Origin: CAVVSQ01 sp963848825
GTDB taxonomy: Bacteria > Planctomycetota > Planctomycetia > Gemmatales > Gemmataceae
Direction of reading: 5' to 3'
DNA length: 64,000 nt
NCBI GenBank assembly: GCA_963848825.1
Contig: CAWKFA010000008.1
Span: 372,001-436,000 of the forward strand
Of this stretch, positions 8,960 to 18,859 are shown one piece after another. The stretch's first letter is position 1; every line of letters starts with the position of its first letter. The notes beneath the pieces were generated by a model. It saw nothing but the letters and a program-made list of their open reading frames with translations, had not been told where the DNA came from and ran no database searches. Both the position numbers and the translations under genes were made by a program.

Positions 8960-10327
8960 TCATTGTTTTTGCAGGCGAATGGCCACACTGGCGGCGTGCG
9001 CGGTCAGGCCTTCCCTGGCCGCGAGGAGCTCTACATCCTCGGCCATGGCTTTGAGCCCCTCGGGAGTAAACGACAGCACGCTTGACCGCCGCAGAAAATC
9101 ATTGGCGGACAGGCCACTGGCGAAGCGGGCGGTGCCGCCGGTTGGCAACACGTGGGAAGGTCCGGCCACGTAGTCTCCCAGAGCGACGGGTGTATAGGCG
9201 CCCACGAAAATGGCACCCGCGTTATCGATTTTGGCGACCATCCGGGCCGCATCCTTCGTCTGGATATGGAGGTGCTCCGGTCCGATCTGGTTCGTCCAGG
9301 CAATGGCCTGGTTGGGATCGCGCCAGCACCAGGGCGCCAAAAGTTTCCAGGCTGGCACGCGCCAGCGCGCCGCGCTCAAGCGAGGGCAACTGTTTTTCGA
9401 TGGCTTTCTCCACCTCGTCCAGCAGCGGTTCGTGCCAGGTTATCAGCATGCTCGTGGCGGGGTCATGTTCCGCCTGGGCAATAAGGTCGGCGGCGATATA
9501 TTCGGGGCAAGCTGTCTCGTCCGCGAGCACGACCACTTCACTGGGGCCGGCCAGGCAATCGATAGCGACCTGGCCAAAGACGTACTTCTTGGCCAGCGTG
9601 ACAAAGATATTGCCCGGTCCGACGATCATATCGACGGCGGGAATTTCCTCGACGCCATAAGCGAGGGCAGCCACGGCCTGGGCACCGCCGACACGGTAGA
9701 CCTCGGTGATGCCTAACTCCCGGCACGTGGCCAGAAGGTCGGGATTGTAGGCGCCGTTTTTCGTGGGGGGCATGACGACGGCTATTTCCGGTACCCCGGC
9801 GGCCTGCGCCGGGCAAACGGTCATGAGCAATGTGGACGGATAGGCCGCGGCCCCACCGGGAACACAGATGCCGACGCGCTGCATGGGCCGATAACGCAGG
9901 CGTAGTTCATGGGATTTACCGGCCGTCAGCGTCGCATCCGCGTGGAGAAGACCGAACTGAAAGCTGAGGATGTTGTGGCGGATGCGGCGCAGCGTCGTCA
10001 AAAAACCGGGATCGGCGGCGCGATGGGCCTCGGCCAACTCCTGCTTGCTGACGCGGACCGTGTCGGCCTCCAGCCGGACCTGATCGAATTTCTCGGTGTA
10101 ATCGAGAACGGCTTTGAGGCCGCGCTCGCGCACATCGGCGCAGATTCGTTCGACAGCGCGCGCGGGGATAGCGGCTTCCCCGAACACCGCCTCGGTCAGC
10201 TTTTTACCGCGCGGGGACACGACGTCGGCTTGCAAGCTTAGCTGCTTGCGCAAGGCGGTCAATTGCTCGGCAGCGCCTGGGTCATCGTAGAGGATGCGGC
10301 GTATCTTGAGGGCGGCGGCTGCGTCAT
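8960..10327 (-). CDS. hisD: histidinol dehydrogenase (frame breaks)
   Basis: Catalyses the last two steps of histidine synthesis, oxidising histidinol to histidine with two NAD+. Family motifs include GKSHELRLRYRPMQRVGICV, PGGAAAYPSTLLMTVCPAQA, VGPGNIFVTLAKKYVFG, IDCLAGPSEVVVLAD, the QAEHDPATS zinc/catalytic motif, and GPEHLHIQTKDA. The frame breaks near 9320, repaired as LVLARDPNQA by restoring one GC pair. The likely start is the ATG at 10327, overlapping the pterin dehydratase stop as ATGA. Using it needs one base restored in the CCG run just after the start. Without that, no good start exists in frame near LKIRRILYDD. Confidence 0.92.
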
Positions 10328-10689
10328 TTCTTTCCTTGGACGAATTTGTTCGGCGTCCCTTCCAGCGGCCCGCCGTGTGCCGGCCGCCAAAGCACGACTT
10401 CCTCAATCTTTTGCGCCAGCGCGAAATCCTTGTCGGTGATACCGCCAGCCGAGTGCGTTTGCAGTTTCACCCACAGCTTGCCCCACGTGATCGAAAGATC
10501 GGCATGGTGATTGGCCGCCTCGCAGAGGTAGCCAATAGCATTGGTTAACATCAAGGTCGTTGGCCAGCCGTCGGTTGTATACTTGCGTCGTAACCAGCCG
10601 TCTTCCAGATACCAATCCGCCAGGCCGGGTTGCTTTAGTTTGTCCGCGATTTCAGCCGCGTCGTAGGTTTTCTCCTTTTCCCTGCCCAT
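10324..10689 (-). CDS. 4a-hydroxytetrahydrobiopterin dehydratase (PCD/DCoH family)
   Basis: A 121-residue protein with the pterin-4a-carbinolamine dehydratase signature: EAANHHADLSITWGKLWVKL followed by THSAGGITDKDFALAQKIE. The family dehydrates 4a-hydroxytetrahydrobiopterin during cofactor recycling, or acts as a Moco-related or structural partner in bacteria that lack aromatic hydroxylases. The active-site HHPDL motif appears as HHADL. The start at 10689 (MGREKEKTYDAAEI) is chosen because the longer upstream reading lacks similarity. It probably couples to hisD through an ATGA overlap, which is an unusual neighbour. Either the pairing is chance operon assembly or the protein has another substrate. 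Confidence 0.85.
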   Translation of the reverse strand: MGREKEKTYDAAEIADKLKQPGLADWYLEDGWLRRKYTTDGWPTTLMLTNAIGYLCEAANHHADLSITWGKLWVKLQTHSAGGITDKDFALAQKIEEVVLWRPAHGGPLEGTPNKFVQGKK

Positions 10690-10790
10690 GCAATGGCTCC
10701 TTGCTCGAACCCGAGACGCCTTGGTTTCTAGATGATTGGTGAAACGGTATGCCCAATCCGTCCCCCGTGGGAACGTACGACCGGTTTCCC

Positions 10791-12115
10791 CTAACTTTCC
10801 GGCGGGGCAAGCTTCATGTTGGCCTTCCAGAACTCTTCGCGCGCCTTGAGCCAAAGTGGGTCGGTGCCGTGGCCCATGAGAGGACTGGCAATCATGGATT
10901 TCGGTTCGGGGTGGACGTTGTAAGCCGCATAGACGGTGGTCGGGGCACAGGTGGTGTCAATGAAGCCGACCCCATGCAGCGACTTACCCTTGAACTTGCG
11001 GGCGAAGTTCACGGCGTCGTAATAAGCCGACGTTTCCAGGACCGCCTTGGTTAGTTCGGGCGATTTCGTGCGTGCCAACCAATGGGGCCAGCCACTGACG
11101 CGACCAAACGCCAGGCCGGAATGATCGCACATGGCCGCGACATTGGGGGCAGCCAGCGTGACGCGTGGATCGATGCCGCTGGTTATAAGGGTGAGCGCGC
11201 CCCCCTGGCTGCCGCCGGTGACTCCCAGGTCCTTGCCATTGTAGTCTGGCCGGCTGGTCAAATAATCCAAACAGCGAACGCAGCCCAGGATGACGGCGTG
11301 GTAATAACTCTTGTCCTTGTTGTCCATGCCGATGTCGCGATAGTCCTTGAGCGGCCCTGCTGCCTGCTTTTTGTAGAAAGCGGGCGATTCGTCCACCGGG
11401 ATGTCATGAATGATGATGTTCATCGACAGTGCGCCGAGTTTGGCGTGGTGGGTATCGGGGAGATGCCGGAAACGCCGGCGCCGGGAACCGTCAGTATGGC
11501 CGGGAATGGGCCTTTACCCTTCGGCACGGAAAGCCAGCCATGGACGCGTTTGCCGTCGATGTTGGCCAGGCTAAACTTGTAACAGGTCACCCTGTCGGAG
11601 CTCAGCTTGTCGACTTTTTCCAGCTGGGCATCGAGGGGCACCTTGGCAAGTTCCTTTTTGCTGGCATCCCAGAAGGAGTCGAAATCGGCCGGCATTTTAG
11701 CGGTCGGTTCGATCTTGGTGGGGTCGAAAGCCGCGGCGGCGAGGGCTTTGCTCTTTCCCTGCGTGACCTGTAACTGCAAAAAGCCGGGCTTGTTCAAGGT
11801 CTCGGTGAGGTGAAAGCTTTCGCCGGCTTTGAAAGTTGCTTTGCCTTCCCGGAGGGTGCCCACGCCATCGTCGCTCAGGCGATAAGTGGCATCGCCGGCG
11901 GTGGTGCTCGTGAGTATGAATTTCGCCTTCTCGCCCACATGGTAGAGCGCATCGGCGCGGTCACAGCGGACGAGGAGCACTGCCTTGGGCGCCGTGGTGA
12001 CGGGGTCGTTTTTGTCTTTTTTTTCCTGGCCGTACACGCCTGGCAAACATGCCAAACCGAGCACGATCAGGGTCGTGCTCCATCGGTACAGCGTTCCACC
12101 CGCGCTTACTCTCAT
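10791..12115 (-). CDS. secreted acetylxylan esterase-like alpha/beta hydrolase (CE7 family, one frame break)
   Basis: The signal peptide MRVSAGGTLYRWSTTLIVLG ends near ACLPGVYGQ. A beta-rich N-terminal domain (to about residue 130) precedes the hydrolase. GWLSVPKGKGPFPAILTVPG, GVTGGSQGGALTL (nucleophile Ser), and a late SPLMGHGTDPLW (His) mark a CE7 acetylxylan esterase/cephalosporin deacetylase fold. It removes acetyl groups from sugars outside the cytoplasm. CCAGGAGATT upstream of 12115 fixes the start. The frame breaks near 11450 between VSGISP and DTHHAKLGALSM, where one base is missing. It is divergent from the kinase gene with 112 bases between starts. Confidence 0.85.
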
Positions 12116-12227
12116 GGCAATCTCCTGGATTGAAGGTCCCTTCATTTTATTGATTCTTGGCGATAGCGCGCCCAGATGCAAGTGGTAAACCATTGACGGG
12201 AGGGCGGCGATGCTTTAATTTTCCACC

Positions 12228-13704
12228 ATGAGCCTTACCCCGCGGAACCTGTGCGCCTTTTTGATCCGCAGTCAGCTCATGACGCCAGAAGAAATGCGCG
12301 GCATGTATCTGCGCTGGCAGGGGGACGCCAAGGACCGGGAGCTCAATTTAAGCCAATTTACCCGCTGGCTCGTGGCCAACCAGTACGTCACGGACTATCA
12401 GGCCGCGCTGCTCGTCAAAGGTCGCGCCGATCCAGATATCTTTTTTATCGGTCCCTACCGGATCCTGGAACGCCTCGGGCGCGGCGCATGGCTGGCGTTT
12501 ACAAGGCGGTGCATGCGCTTGGCCAGGTCGTGGCCATCAAGGTATTGCCGCCATCACGCGCCAGGCTCCCGCAATTGCTTGGGCGTTTCAAACGCGAGGC
12601 GCGCCTGGCCATGAGCCTCGATCATCCGAACGTCGTCCGCTCCTTCCAGGTCGGTGAGGCCAACCGCCTGCACTATATCGTCATGGAATATCTGGAGGGG
12701 GAAACGCTCGAAGAGGTCTTGCGCGGCGCGGCGCTGGCGTCGGCCGAAGCGGTCCGCCTGATGCATCAAGCGCTTCTGGGGCTGCAACACATTCATGAGC
12801 AGGGAATAATTCATCGTGATTTAAAGCCGGCCAATATTTTGCTGGTGGGAGCGCCGGCTGGCAGCGTCTCCACCATCTCGGCCACGGTGAAAATCCTCGA
12901 TATTGGCCTGGGACGCATGCTTTTTGACGAAAACGCCACGCTTGCCGAGAACGAGGAAGCACTCACGGGAGAGGGAGTGATCCTGGGCACGCCCGATTAC
13001 ATGGCATCCGAGCAGGCGCGGGATCCACGTACGATCGATGTACGCGCCGACATCTATAGTCTCGGCTGCGTGCTTTATCATCTCCTTGCCGGACAGCCGC
13101 CTTTTCGAGACACCAATCTGGTCAATCAAATGGTCCGTCACGCCACGGAAACTCCCAAGCCCTTGCGTGACTTCGACCCAACGATCCCGGACGGTTTGCA
13201 GCAGATCGTAAATTATTTTTTGGCCAAGGAAAGAGAACAGCGTTATCCAACGGCGCTGCGCGGTGCAGGCCCTGGAAATGTTTATGCTTGCCGAGGGCCA
13301 TGACGACACCCCGGTTGAGGAGGCACCACCGCTTCCCAGGTTTCTCACCTGGCTGGAAGAAGCACCGGCGACCACGGCAACGACCAAGACCGGCAAGCCG
13401 CTGGGCGACACCGTCAGCGATCTTCATGTCGCCAGGCCAGCCCGCCCAGCGTCGCCTGCAATCCCACCCGCCGGTAAAAAGGGGACACTCAATAAGAAGG
13501 CCCAGGCAAGAGAGCGCGGCGCTGCCTCGAGATACGCCGGCGCCCCCACAGGAGTTCGATGTCGAACGAGTGGCCAGGCCGGGTTCGTTTTCGCTGCCAT
13601 CTCCGCGATTTGGGCCAAGTAAGCGAATCTGGCTGGTCATCGCCATTGGGGTCGGACTGGCCATCGCGACCGCGCTGGTTGTTCTAATTGTTAAATCAGT
13701 GTGA
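12228..13704 (+). CDS. membrane-anchored Ser/Thr protein kinase (three frame breaks)
   Basis: A Hanks-type kinase with a roughly 70-residue N-terminal segment (MSLTPRNLCAFLIRSQLMTP), then FIGPYRILERLGRG, MAGVYKAVHALGQVVAIKVL (ATP lysine), and HEQGIIHRDLKPANILL (catalytic Asp). KILDIGLGR replaces DFG by DIG, as in some planctomycete kinases. GTPDYMASEQARD and DIYSLGCVLYHLLAGQPPF complete the catalytic domain. A Pro/Ala-rich linker leads to one transmembrane helix at the end (WLVIAIGVGLAIATALVVLI). The frame breaks near 12487 (inside the glycine loop), 13260 and 13515, all at GCGC. This is a tail-anchored kinase with its catalytic domain in the cytoplasm. Its signal is unknown. Confidence 0.88.
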
Positions 13705-13728
13705 TCGCGGCTCTTCCGTTTGACGCGT

Positions 13729-13746
13729 GGCCTATTAGATTAGGCC
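13729..13746 (+). terminator. weak hairpin after the kinase gene
   Basis: GGCCTA and TAGGCC arms flank a TTAGAT loop 25 bases after the kinase stop. No T tract follows, so an intrinsic terminator is only possible. Confidence 0.25.
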
Positions 13747-13771
13747 GCGCTGACTTCCGCTCTGGATTCTT

Positions 13772-14899
13772 ATGCGTATTCGTGCCCGCCACTATGCCAC
13801 GGCTGAGCTTATTGATGTCGTCCACGAGGGGGGCCTAATAAAGGCCGTGGAAACGCCAGGCCTCGAGAAGCCTGATCGCCAGGCGGGCTGGATCGCGCCG
13901 GCTCTTTTTGATCTGCAAATCAACGGTGGCAATGGCCGTGCCTTTAACTCCGCCCGTTTGACGTGCGCCGATATTTATCATGTTGTGGAGGTCTGCCGGC
14001 GGCACGGCATCGCGGCCTTTTGTCCGACCCTGGTGACCGCCGCCCACGACGACCTGATGCATGGCCTAACTACACTCGGCGAGGCCTGCGCGGAAGATCG
14101 CCACCTGGCCCGGGCGTTGCCGGCCATTCACGTTGAAGGCCCTTTTATCACGCCCGACGACGGGCCTCGCGGCGCTCATCCACGCGAACATGTGCGTCTC
14201 CCGGACTGGGACGAGTTTCGCCGCCTTCAGGATGCGGCCGAGGGTCGTATACGCCTAATGACGCTGGCGCCGGAACTGCCCGGGGCCTTACTCCTTATCG
14301 AGAGGCTAACCGCAAGCGGGGTTGTCGCGGCCCTGGGACATACGGCTGCAACTCCGGCCATGATCCGGGCCGCCATAGATGCTGGTGCTCGGCTCAGTAC
14401 GCATCTGGGTAACGGCTCACACCCGTTTTTGCCGCGGCACGAAAATTACTTCCTCGAACAACTCGCGGCGGATGAGCTTTGCGCCAGCATTATCTGTGAC
14501 GGTCAGCACCTGCCCGCGAGCCTCGTGCGCTGCATCGCCCGGGTAAAATCACCAGCGCGTTTGATTCTGACCTGTGATGCCAGTCCGCTGGCGGGCATGG
14601 CGCCAGGGCGTTATCACTTATGGAACCAGGATTTTGACGTCGTGCCAGAGGGTAGGGTGGTCGTTCCGGGTACGACGCTCCTCGCCGGTTCCTGGGCATT
14701 TACCGACCTCTGCGTCTCCAACGCACTTCGATTTGCCGAACTAACCCTCGCCCAGGCGATTGATATGGCGTCCAGCCAGCCGCGCGAGCTGCTGGGGCTG
14801 TGGCCGCGCACCATTACGCCAGGACAGCCCGCGGAGTTCATGCTCTTCGATTGGCAGCCCGGGGGCGACGTCGAAGTATGTGCTACAATTCTTGGCTAG
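13772..14899 (+). CDS. nagA: N-acetylglucosamine-6-phosphate deacetylase-like amidohydrolase
   Basis: An intact 375-residue amidohydrolase. Motifs are APALFDLQINGGNG, FCPTLVT, AIHVEGPFITPDDGPRGAHP (metal/active-site Glu), GVVAALGHTAATPAMI (His), STHLGNGSHPFL (His), and TCDASPLAGMAPGRY (catalytic Asp). NagA removes acetyl from GlcNAc-6-phosphate for cell-wall sugar recycling or chitin use. The first metal HxH of many amidohydrolases is LQING here, as in NagA enzymes that use fewer metals. The start ATG has only a weak GGA-type site upstream. It is co-directional with the kinase and 67 bases after it. Confidence 0.85.
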   Translation: MRIRARHYATAELIDVVHEGGLIKAVETPGLEKPDRQAGWIAPALFDLQINGGNGRAFNSARLTCADIYHVVEVCRRHGIAAFCPTLVTAAHDDLMHGLTTLGEACAEDRHLARALPAIHVEGPFITPDDGPRGAHPREHVRLPDWDEFRRLQDAAEGRIRLMTLAPELPGALLLIERLTASGVVAALGHTAATPAMIRAAIDAGARLSTHLGNGSHPFLPRHENYFLEQLAADELCASIICDGQHLPASLVRCIARVKSPARLILTCDASPLAGMAPGRYHLWNQDFDVVPEGRVVVPGTTLLAGSWAFTDLCVSNALRFAELTLAQAIDMASSQPRELLGLWPRTITPGQPAEFMLFDWQPGGDVEVCATILG

Positions 14900-14985
14900 A
14901 TGAGCGCGACGCGATCGTAGGTTGGCGTCTAAAATAAGATCCACACCGTCACCCGGACGCCAAACGCAGGGAGAATGAAGAGGCA

Positions 14986-15486
14986 ATGGAAAAAGCCAGT
15001 AACGAGCCGCGTTGCGACTATGCCATTTTTCCGCACGTGGCCTTGCGCCACTTCGCGTTCGCCAGCCCTTATATGTGCCTGGGAGCACTTGGCGCTAAGG
15101 AGGGGCGAGGATTCCTACAGGGATTGCTCGATTCCGTGGCCGAGTATTGCGAAAGCAATAAACGGGAAGTCACCCTGAAACCAGAGCATTTCAAAATGCA
15201 CAACGTGAAGGTGAAAAAACACCCTTGTCTCATCGTGGAGATGCCTGAACCTCTCGCCGCCAGCGAGGTTTTCTTCGTGGGCATCGTGGTCAAGCTGCCA
15301 CCAGGAGACAGCGCCGCCGACCTTCCCAATGCCGAGGTTCGCTACTTTCTGCTCGAGAAGGGCCCCGTTGCGCAGGCAACGATGTTTTGCGAGTGGACAG
15401 CTGACCAAAAGCACATCAGCCACGGCACCGGCCCCACGCCGGACCTCAAAAAGTTCCAGGACAAAATCGCGGAGCGGATCACATAG
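14986..15486 (+). CDS. conserved-looking protein of unknown function (166 aa)
   Basis: The ATG is preceded by GAAGAGG. The product begins MEKASNEPRCDYAIFPHVAL and holds alternating beta and helix segments, with HPCLIVEMPEPLAASEVFFV and EVRYFLLEKG strands. There is no signal peptide or membrane segment. I do not recognise a family. The compact alpha/beta pattern and lack of catalytic motifs leave the role open. It converges on the phosphofructokinase gene with 42 bases between stops. Confidence 0.65.
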   Translation: MEKASNEPRCDYAIFPHVALRHFAFASPYMCLGALGAKEGRGFLQGLLDSVAEYCESNKREVTLKPEHFKMHNVKVKKHPCLIVEMPEPLAASEVFFVGIVVKLPPGDSAADLPNAEVRYFLLEKGPVAQATMFCEWTADQKHISHGTGPTPDLKKFQDKIAERIT

Positions 15487-15528
15487 ATCCAAGAAACTTC
15501 CTGACTGCCAGACCAGACGGGCGCTGCT

Positions 15529-16821
15529 TCAATACGCGACCAAATACTCAAAACGATCGCGGAATTGTTGCGGCGTCATGTTGACCGTAGCCGCCATTTT
15601 GGCAACCCGCTCAATATTTTCGAAGTCGCTTTTTTCCAGGCGAATCATGTAACGGCGGGCGCACTCGTAGCCTTCGCCCCCGGTGTTCACTACCCGCGTC
15701 TTCATGCGTTTGGTTTCGGGATTGATCATGGAGTCGAACGGCAGCGGCTCCATGTGGCCTTCGACATAGCTGATGATCGCGCCGAACTTCGCGGATTCCT
15801 CCGAGCGCAGAAACTTGACCGCTCCGTAACCAAGGTCGCGTGTGTATTCGGAATCGAAGGGAATGGGGTCGGCACAGCGCAATTCGTAACCCAGGTCCTT
15901 GTCGATGAAGGTGGTTTTCAGCCCCAGCGGTTCGAGACTCTCCGTCAACGAATCGCGAATCATGCGGCCGAACTCGATTTCACCCAGGCGCAGATGGCCG
16001 TGCGGATCGCGCACGACCCGTCCATAACGACCGAACTGGGCCGTTTCCAGCGCGGCCGCGAGGGCCTTTTCACCAATGGCGCCGATCAGCCCTTCGGCCA
16101 GGACAACGACGCCATAGCGCATGCCGTCTGCCTCGCGTTTGATGATCGAGCCGAGGACGATATCGCAAATTTCGTCGATTTTCACTGCTCGACCATGAAA
16201 CTCCTCGGGAATGATCGTCAGGGTGGCGGCAGCGGACTTGCCGATGCCCAGGGCAAGGTGCCCGGCAGCACGTCCCATGGATACGATCAGATACCAGCGC
16301 GATGTGGTACGCGCGTCCTCGGCGAGATTACGGACGATTTGCGTGCCGAGTTGCCGGGCCGTTTCAAACCCGAAAGTTGGCGTTGAGCCCGGTAGAGGCA
16401 AGTCATTATCGATCGTCTTGGGCACATGCGCCACGCGGATTTGGCCGCCACTGTCCCGATAAACCTGGCTGGCCGAATAGGCCGTGTCGTCGCCGCCAAT
16501 ACTGACGAGAGCGTCGATTTCCAAATCGCGAAAGACCTTGAGGACATTGTCCATGTCGGCCTTCGATTTGGTGGGATTGGCGCGCGCAGTGCGCAACATC
16601 GAACCCCCCCGCAAATCCATGTAGCGGACGTCGTCCTTGGTAAACCGGCGAATCAAATCGGTCTTGCCCTGGATCAGATGTTTGTAGCCATCCATGATGC
16701 CAAGGACCTGGATGCCATTGTTGAGAGCTTGCAGAATGACCGCGCTGATGACGCCATTAATGCCTGGTGCCGGGCCGCCGCCGACCAAAATAGCCAGCTT
16801 CGCTATGGGAGTAGATGCCAT
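15529..16821 (-). CDS. pfp: 6-phosphofructokinase, probably pyrophosphate-dependent
   Basis: An intact 430-residue phosphofructokinase phosphorylating fructose-6-phosphate in glycolysis. It has VGGGPAPGINGVI (phosphate loop), SIGGDDTAYSA, HVPKTIDNDLPLP (catalytic TIDND), VSMGRAAGHLALGIG, and IPEEF. In ATP-dependent enzymes the second motif is GGDGS/T; an Asp in place of the second Gly (GGDD) and a PKTIDND Lys are the known signs of PPi use. If so, the reaction is reversible and saves ATP. A GGAGA site precedes the ATG at 16821. It stands alone on its strand downstream of the beta-propeller gene, 123 bases away. Confidence 0.9.
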   Translation of the reverse strand: MASTPIAKLAILVGGGPAPGINGVISAVILQALNNGIQVLGIMDGYKHLIQGKTDLIRRFTKDDVRYMDLRGGSMLRTARANPTKSKADMDNVLKVFRDLEIDALVSIGGDDTAYSASQVYRDSGGQIRVAHVPKTIDNDLPLPGSTPTFGFETARQLGTQIVRNLAEDARTTSRWYLIVSMGRAAGHLALGIGKSAAATLTIIPEEFHGRAVKIDEICDIVLGSIIKREADGMRYGVVVLAEGLIGAIGEKALAAALETAQFGRYGRVVRDPHGHLRLGEIEFGRMIRDSLTESLEPLGLKTTFIDKDLGYELRCADPIPFDSEYTRDLGYGAVKFLRSEESAKFGAIISYVEGHMEPLPFDSMINPETKRMKTRVVNTGGEGYECARRYMIRLEKSDFENIERVAKMAATVNMTPQQFRDRFEYLVAY

Positions 16822-16944
16822 GAGAGATCTCCGAGGTTATGGAACAGCCCTCCAGAAGGCGACGTCAATAGCTCGCCGAAAAGGGGTTGGGCTCCTTCTC
16901 GGCCAGCTGCTATTGCCAGGACCATAGCTGCCGTCGTTCCACTT

Positions 16945-18290
16945 TCAGGGACTTTGCCGGGGCGCGATCAATTGCAGGCATACCAGGCGGCCCTCGCCGC
17001 GAATATAGAGCAGGCCATGCGCCAGACACTGGCGCCGCCCAGCACGGATATTCCAGAAGAGGCTGCCTGGTTTTGGGATCATTGACCTGCGTGACAGAAA
17101 CTTCGTCATATTTATGTGGGTCGACTTTCAAAAGCCTCAGGGTGCCGTCCTCGGACAGGCAGACGAAATGGCCATCGACCATGAGCAGGGAGGCGCGCCC
17201 TAGCCGGGGCTCGCTCCAGTTAACTTTGCCGCTGGCGAATTCGACGCAGCGAAGTTCGGCGTTGTTCGTATGGCGGCCGCTCGATCCATAAATGTGGCCG
17301 TCGTGGTAGATGGGGGTGTTCCAGTGGCACTGCAAACTCTTGCGGGGCTTGGCGGCATCGCTCCAGAGGACATCGTAGCCGCCTGGTTTGACTTTCAAGA
17401 CGGCGCTGCCCGGGCCATAGGTTTCGGAAATAAGGACACGATCACCGACGACCACCGGATTGGCCGCGTTGACGCTTTCCAGGTCTTCACTGCGCCAGGG
17501 AAAGTGAAAATCGATCTTGCCGGTAGCTGGCTCGAAAGCCAGGAGGCCGCCGCGCGCAGCAGAAAGCACCAGCGCCGCCCCTCGATAGTCGCCACCACGG
17601 GGCTGGAGTAGCTGGCCAGTTCGGCGCCCATGGCATAGCGTACCTTGCCGCTGGCCTTGTCAAACGCCACGACGGCACAATTGTCGCTCTTGAGGCTGGC
17701 GATGTCGCTCAAGCTGCGCATCACCGAGCCCTTGGGGCTGCCGCCGACCTGAACGAGCAGCAGGTCTCCCTCAATCAGGGGAGTACTGCCGACCCCAAAG
17801 AAATTTTGCAAGAAATTGAATTGCGCGCGCGTATCGATCTTCCAGATGATCTTACCGTCGCTGGCGTCGAGGCAATGCAACATTCCCTCGGCGCCATAGA
17901 TAAAGACACGGTTGCCGTCAAGGATGGGGCAGCAGCGCGGGCCGTTGTTGTAGCCGAAGAAATCCTTGTAATCGGTGGGGTAAGTAAACTTCCATTTGGC
18001 GGCCCCGGTGCCTGGATCCAGGCACACGAGACAGGCGTCGTCCCCCTGACGGTCAAACAGGAAGAGTCGTCCTCGACTGACGACAGGGGCACCATAGCCG
18101 GCCCCGACCTTGACATGCCATAGCACGCGCAAGCCTTCCGCAGGCCACGGTGCCAGAATGCCTTTTTCCGCCGAGACGCTGTTGCCCAGGGGCCCAAGGA
18201 ACGAGGGCCAGTCGCTGCCCTGACTTTGCGCGCCAGCGAACAAGATATTAAAAAGAGGGCCACCAGGGCGACGGTCGTCGGCTTGCGCAT
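16945..18290 (-). CDS. exported PQQ-type beta-propeller repeat protein (three frame breaks)
   Basis: The signal peptide MRKPTTVALVALFLISCSLA is followed, after a frame break near 18228, by QGSDWPSFLGPLGNSVSAEK, the usual start of planctomycete PQQ-like propellers. Repeats of the type CLVCLDPGTGAAKWKF, LHCLDASDGKIIWKI, VVAFDKASGKVRY, LLAFEPATGKIDF and LRCVEFASGKVNW are the propeller blades. Other breaks lie near 17573 and 17030. After the last, the product ends RGEGRLVCLQLIAPRQSP at 16945. These proteins lie outside the cytoplasm. No methanol-dehydrogenase-type catalytic residues were found, so a binding or assembly role is as likely as an enzyme. Confidence 0.85.
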
Positions 18291-18370
18291 GCAATCGTGC
18301 AAACGAAAATGCCGCTTCCAGCCAAGGCGCATCGCCACGGGCGCGGGCGCGATAAGCTCGCGGCGGTGAT

Positions 18371-18819
18371 TTAGAGGCATTGGTCCTTTTCGATCTTGGC
18401 GATTTTTTCGACGCGCCGCGCGTGCCGGCCTCCCTCGAATTCCGTTTCCAGCCAGATGCGTGCCATCCGATGAATCAATTCCTCTCCCAGGAGGTCGGCG
18501 GACAGGCACAATACGTTGGCGTCATTATGGCGGCGGCTCATTTCGGCGGTAATACTGTCATGGCAGGGGGCGGCGCCACTCCTCTTACCTTGTTGGCGGC
18601 AATGCACATGCCGATGCTGGTGCCGCAGATCAAGATGCCGCGTTCTACTTCCCCTTTGCTCACGCGATTGGCGACCTGAACTGCGAAGTCCGGATAGTCC
18701 ACATTCTCGGGACCGGTGGCACCGACATCATGGACTTCGTGATTGAACTGCTTGAGGAAGTGCAGCAGACTGCGTTTGGCCTCGAACCCGCGATGGTCAC
18801 TGCCAATGGCTATTTTCAT
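18371..18819 (-). CDS. rpiB: ribose-5-phosphate isomerase B (one frame break)
   Basis: Interconverts ribose-5-phosphate and ribulose-5-phosphate. MKIAIGSDHRGFEAKRSLL, VHDVGATGPENVDYPDFA, and ERGILICGTSIGMCIAANKV (active-site Cys; family CGTGIGM) are present, with Ser where the second Gly is usual. After a break near 18580 the chain resumes AAPCHDSITAEMSRRHNDAN and ends IWLETEFEGGRHARRV. Total length is about 149 residues, normal for RpiB. The start at 18819 matches the family. A longer upstream start uses TTG. One base lost in GGCGCC explains the break. Confidence 0.9.
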
Positions 18820-18859
18820 GATCGACCCGTCTTTTGGCAAAAGGCAACAAAGGCCTATT

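Noticed and set aside
16822..16944. A CCGAAAAGG/CCTTCTCGG stem between the propeller and phosphofructokinase genes as a terminator or riboswitch
   Set aside because: The stem has a mismatch, there is no T tract, and no known riboswitch consensus was recognised.
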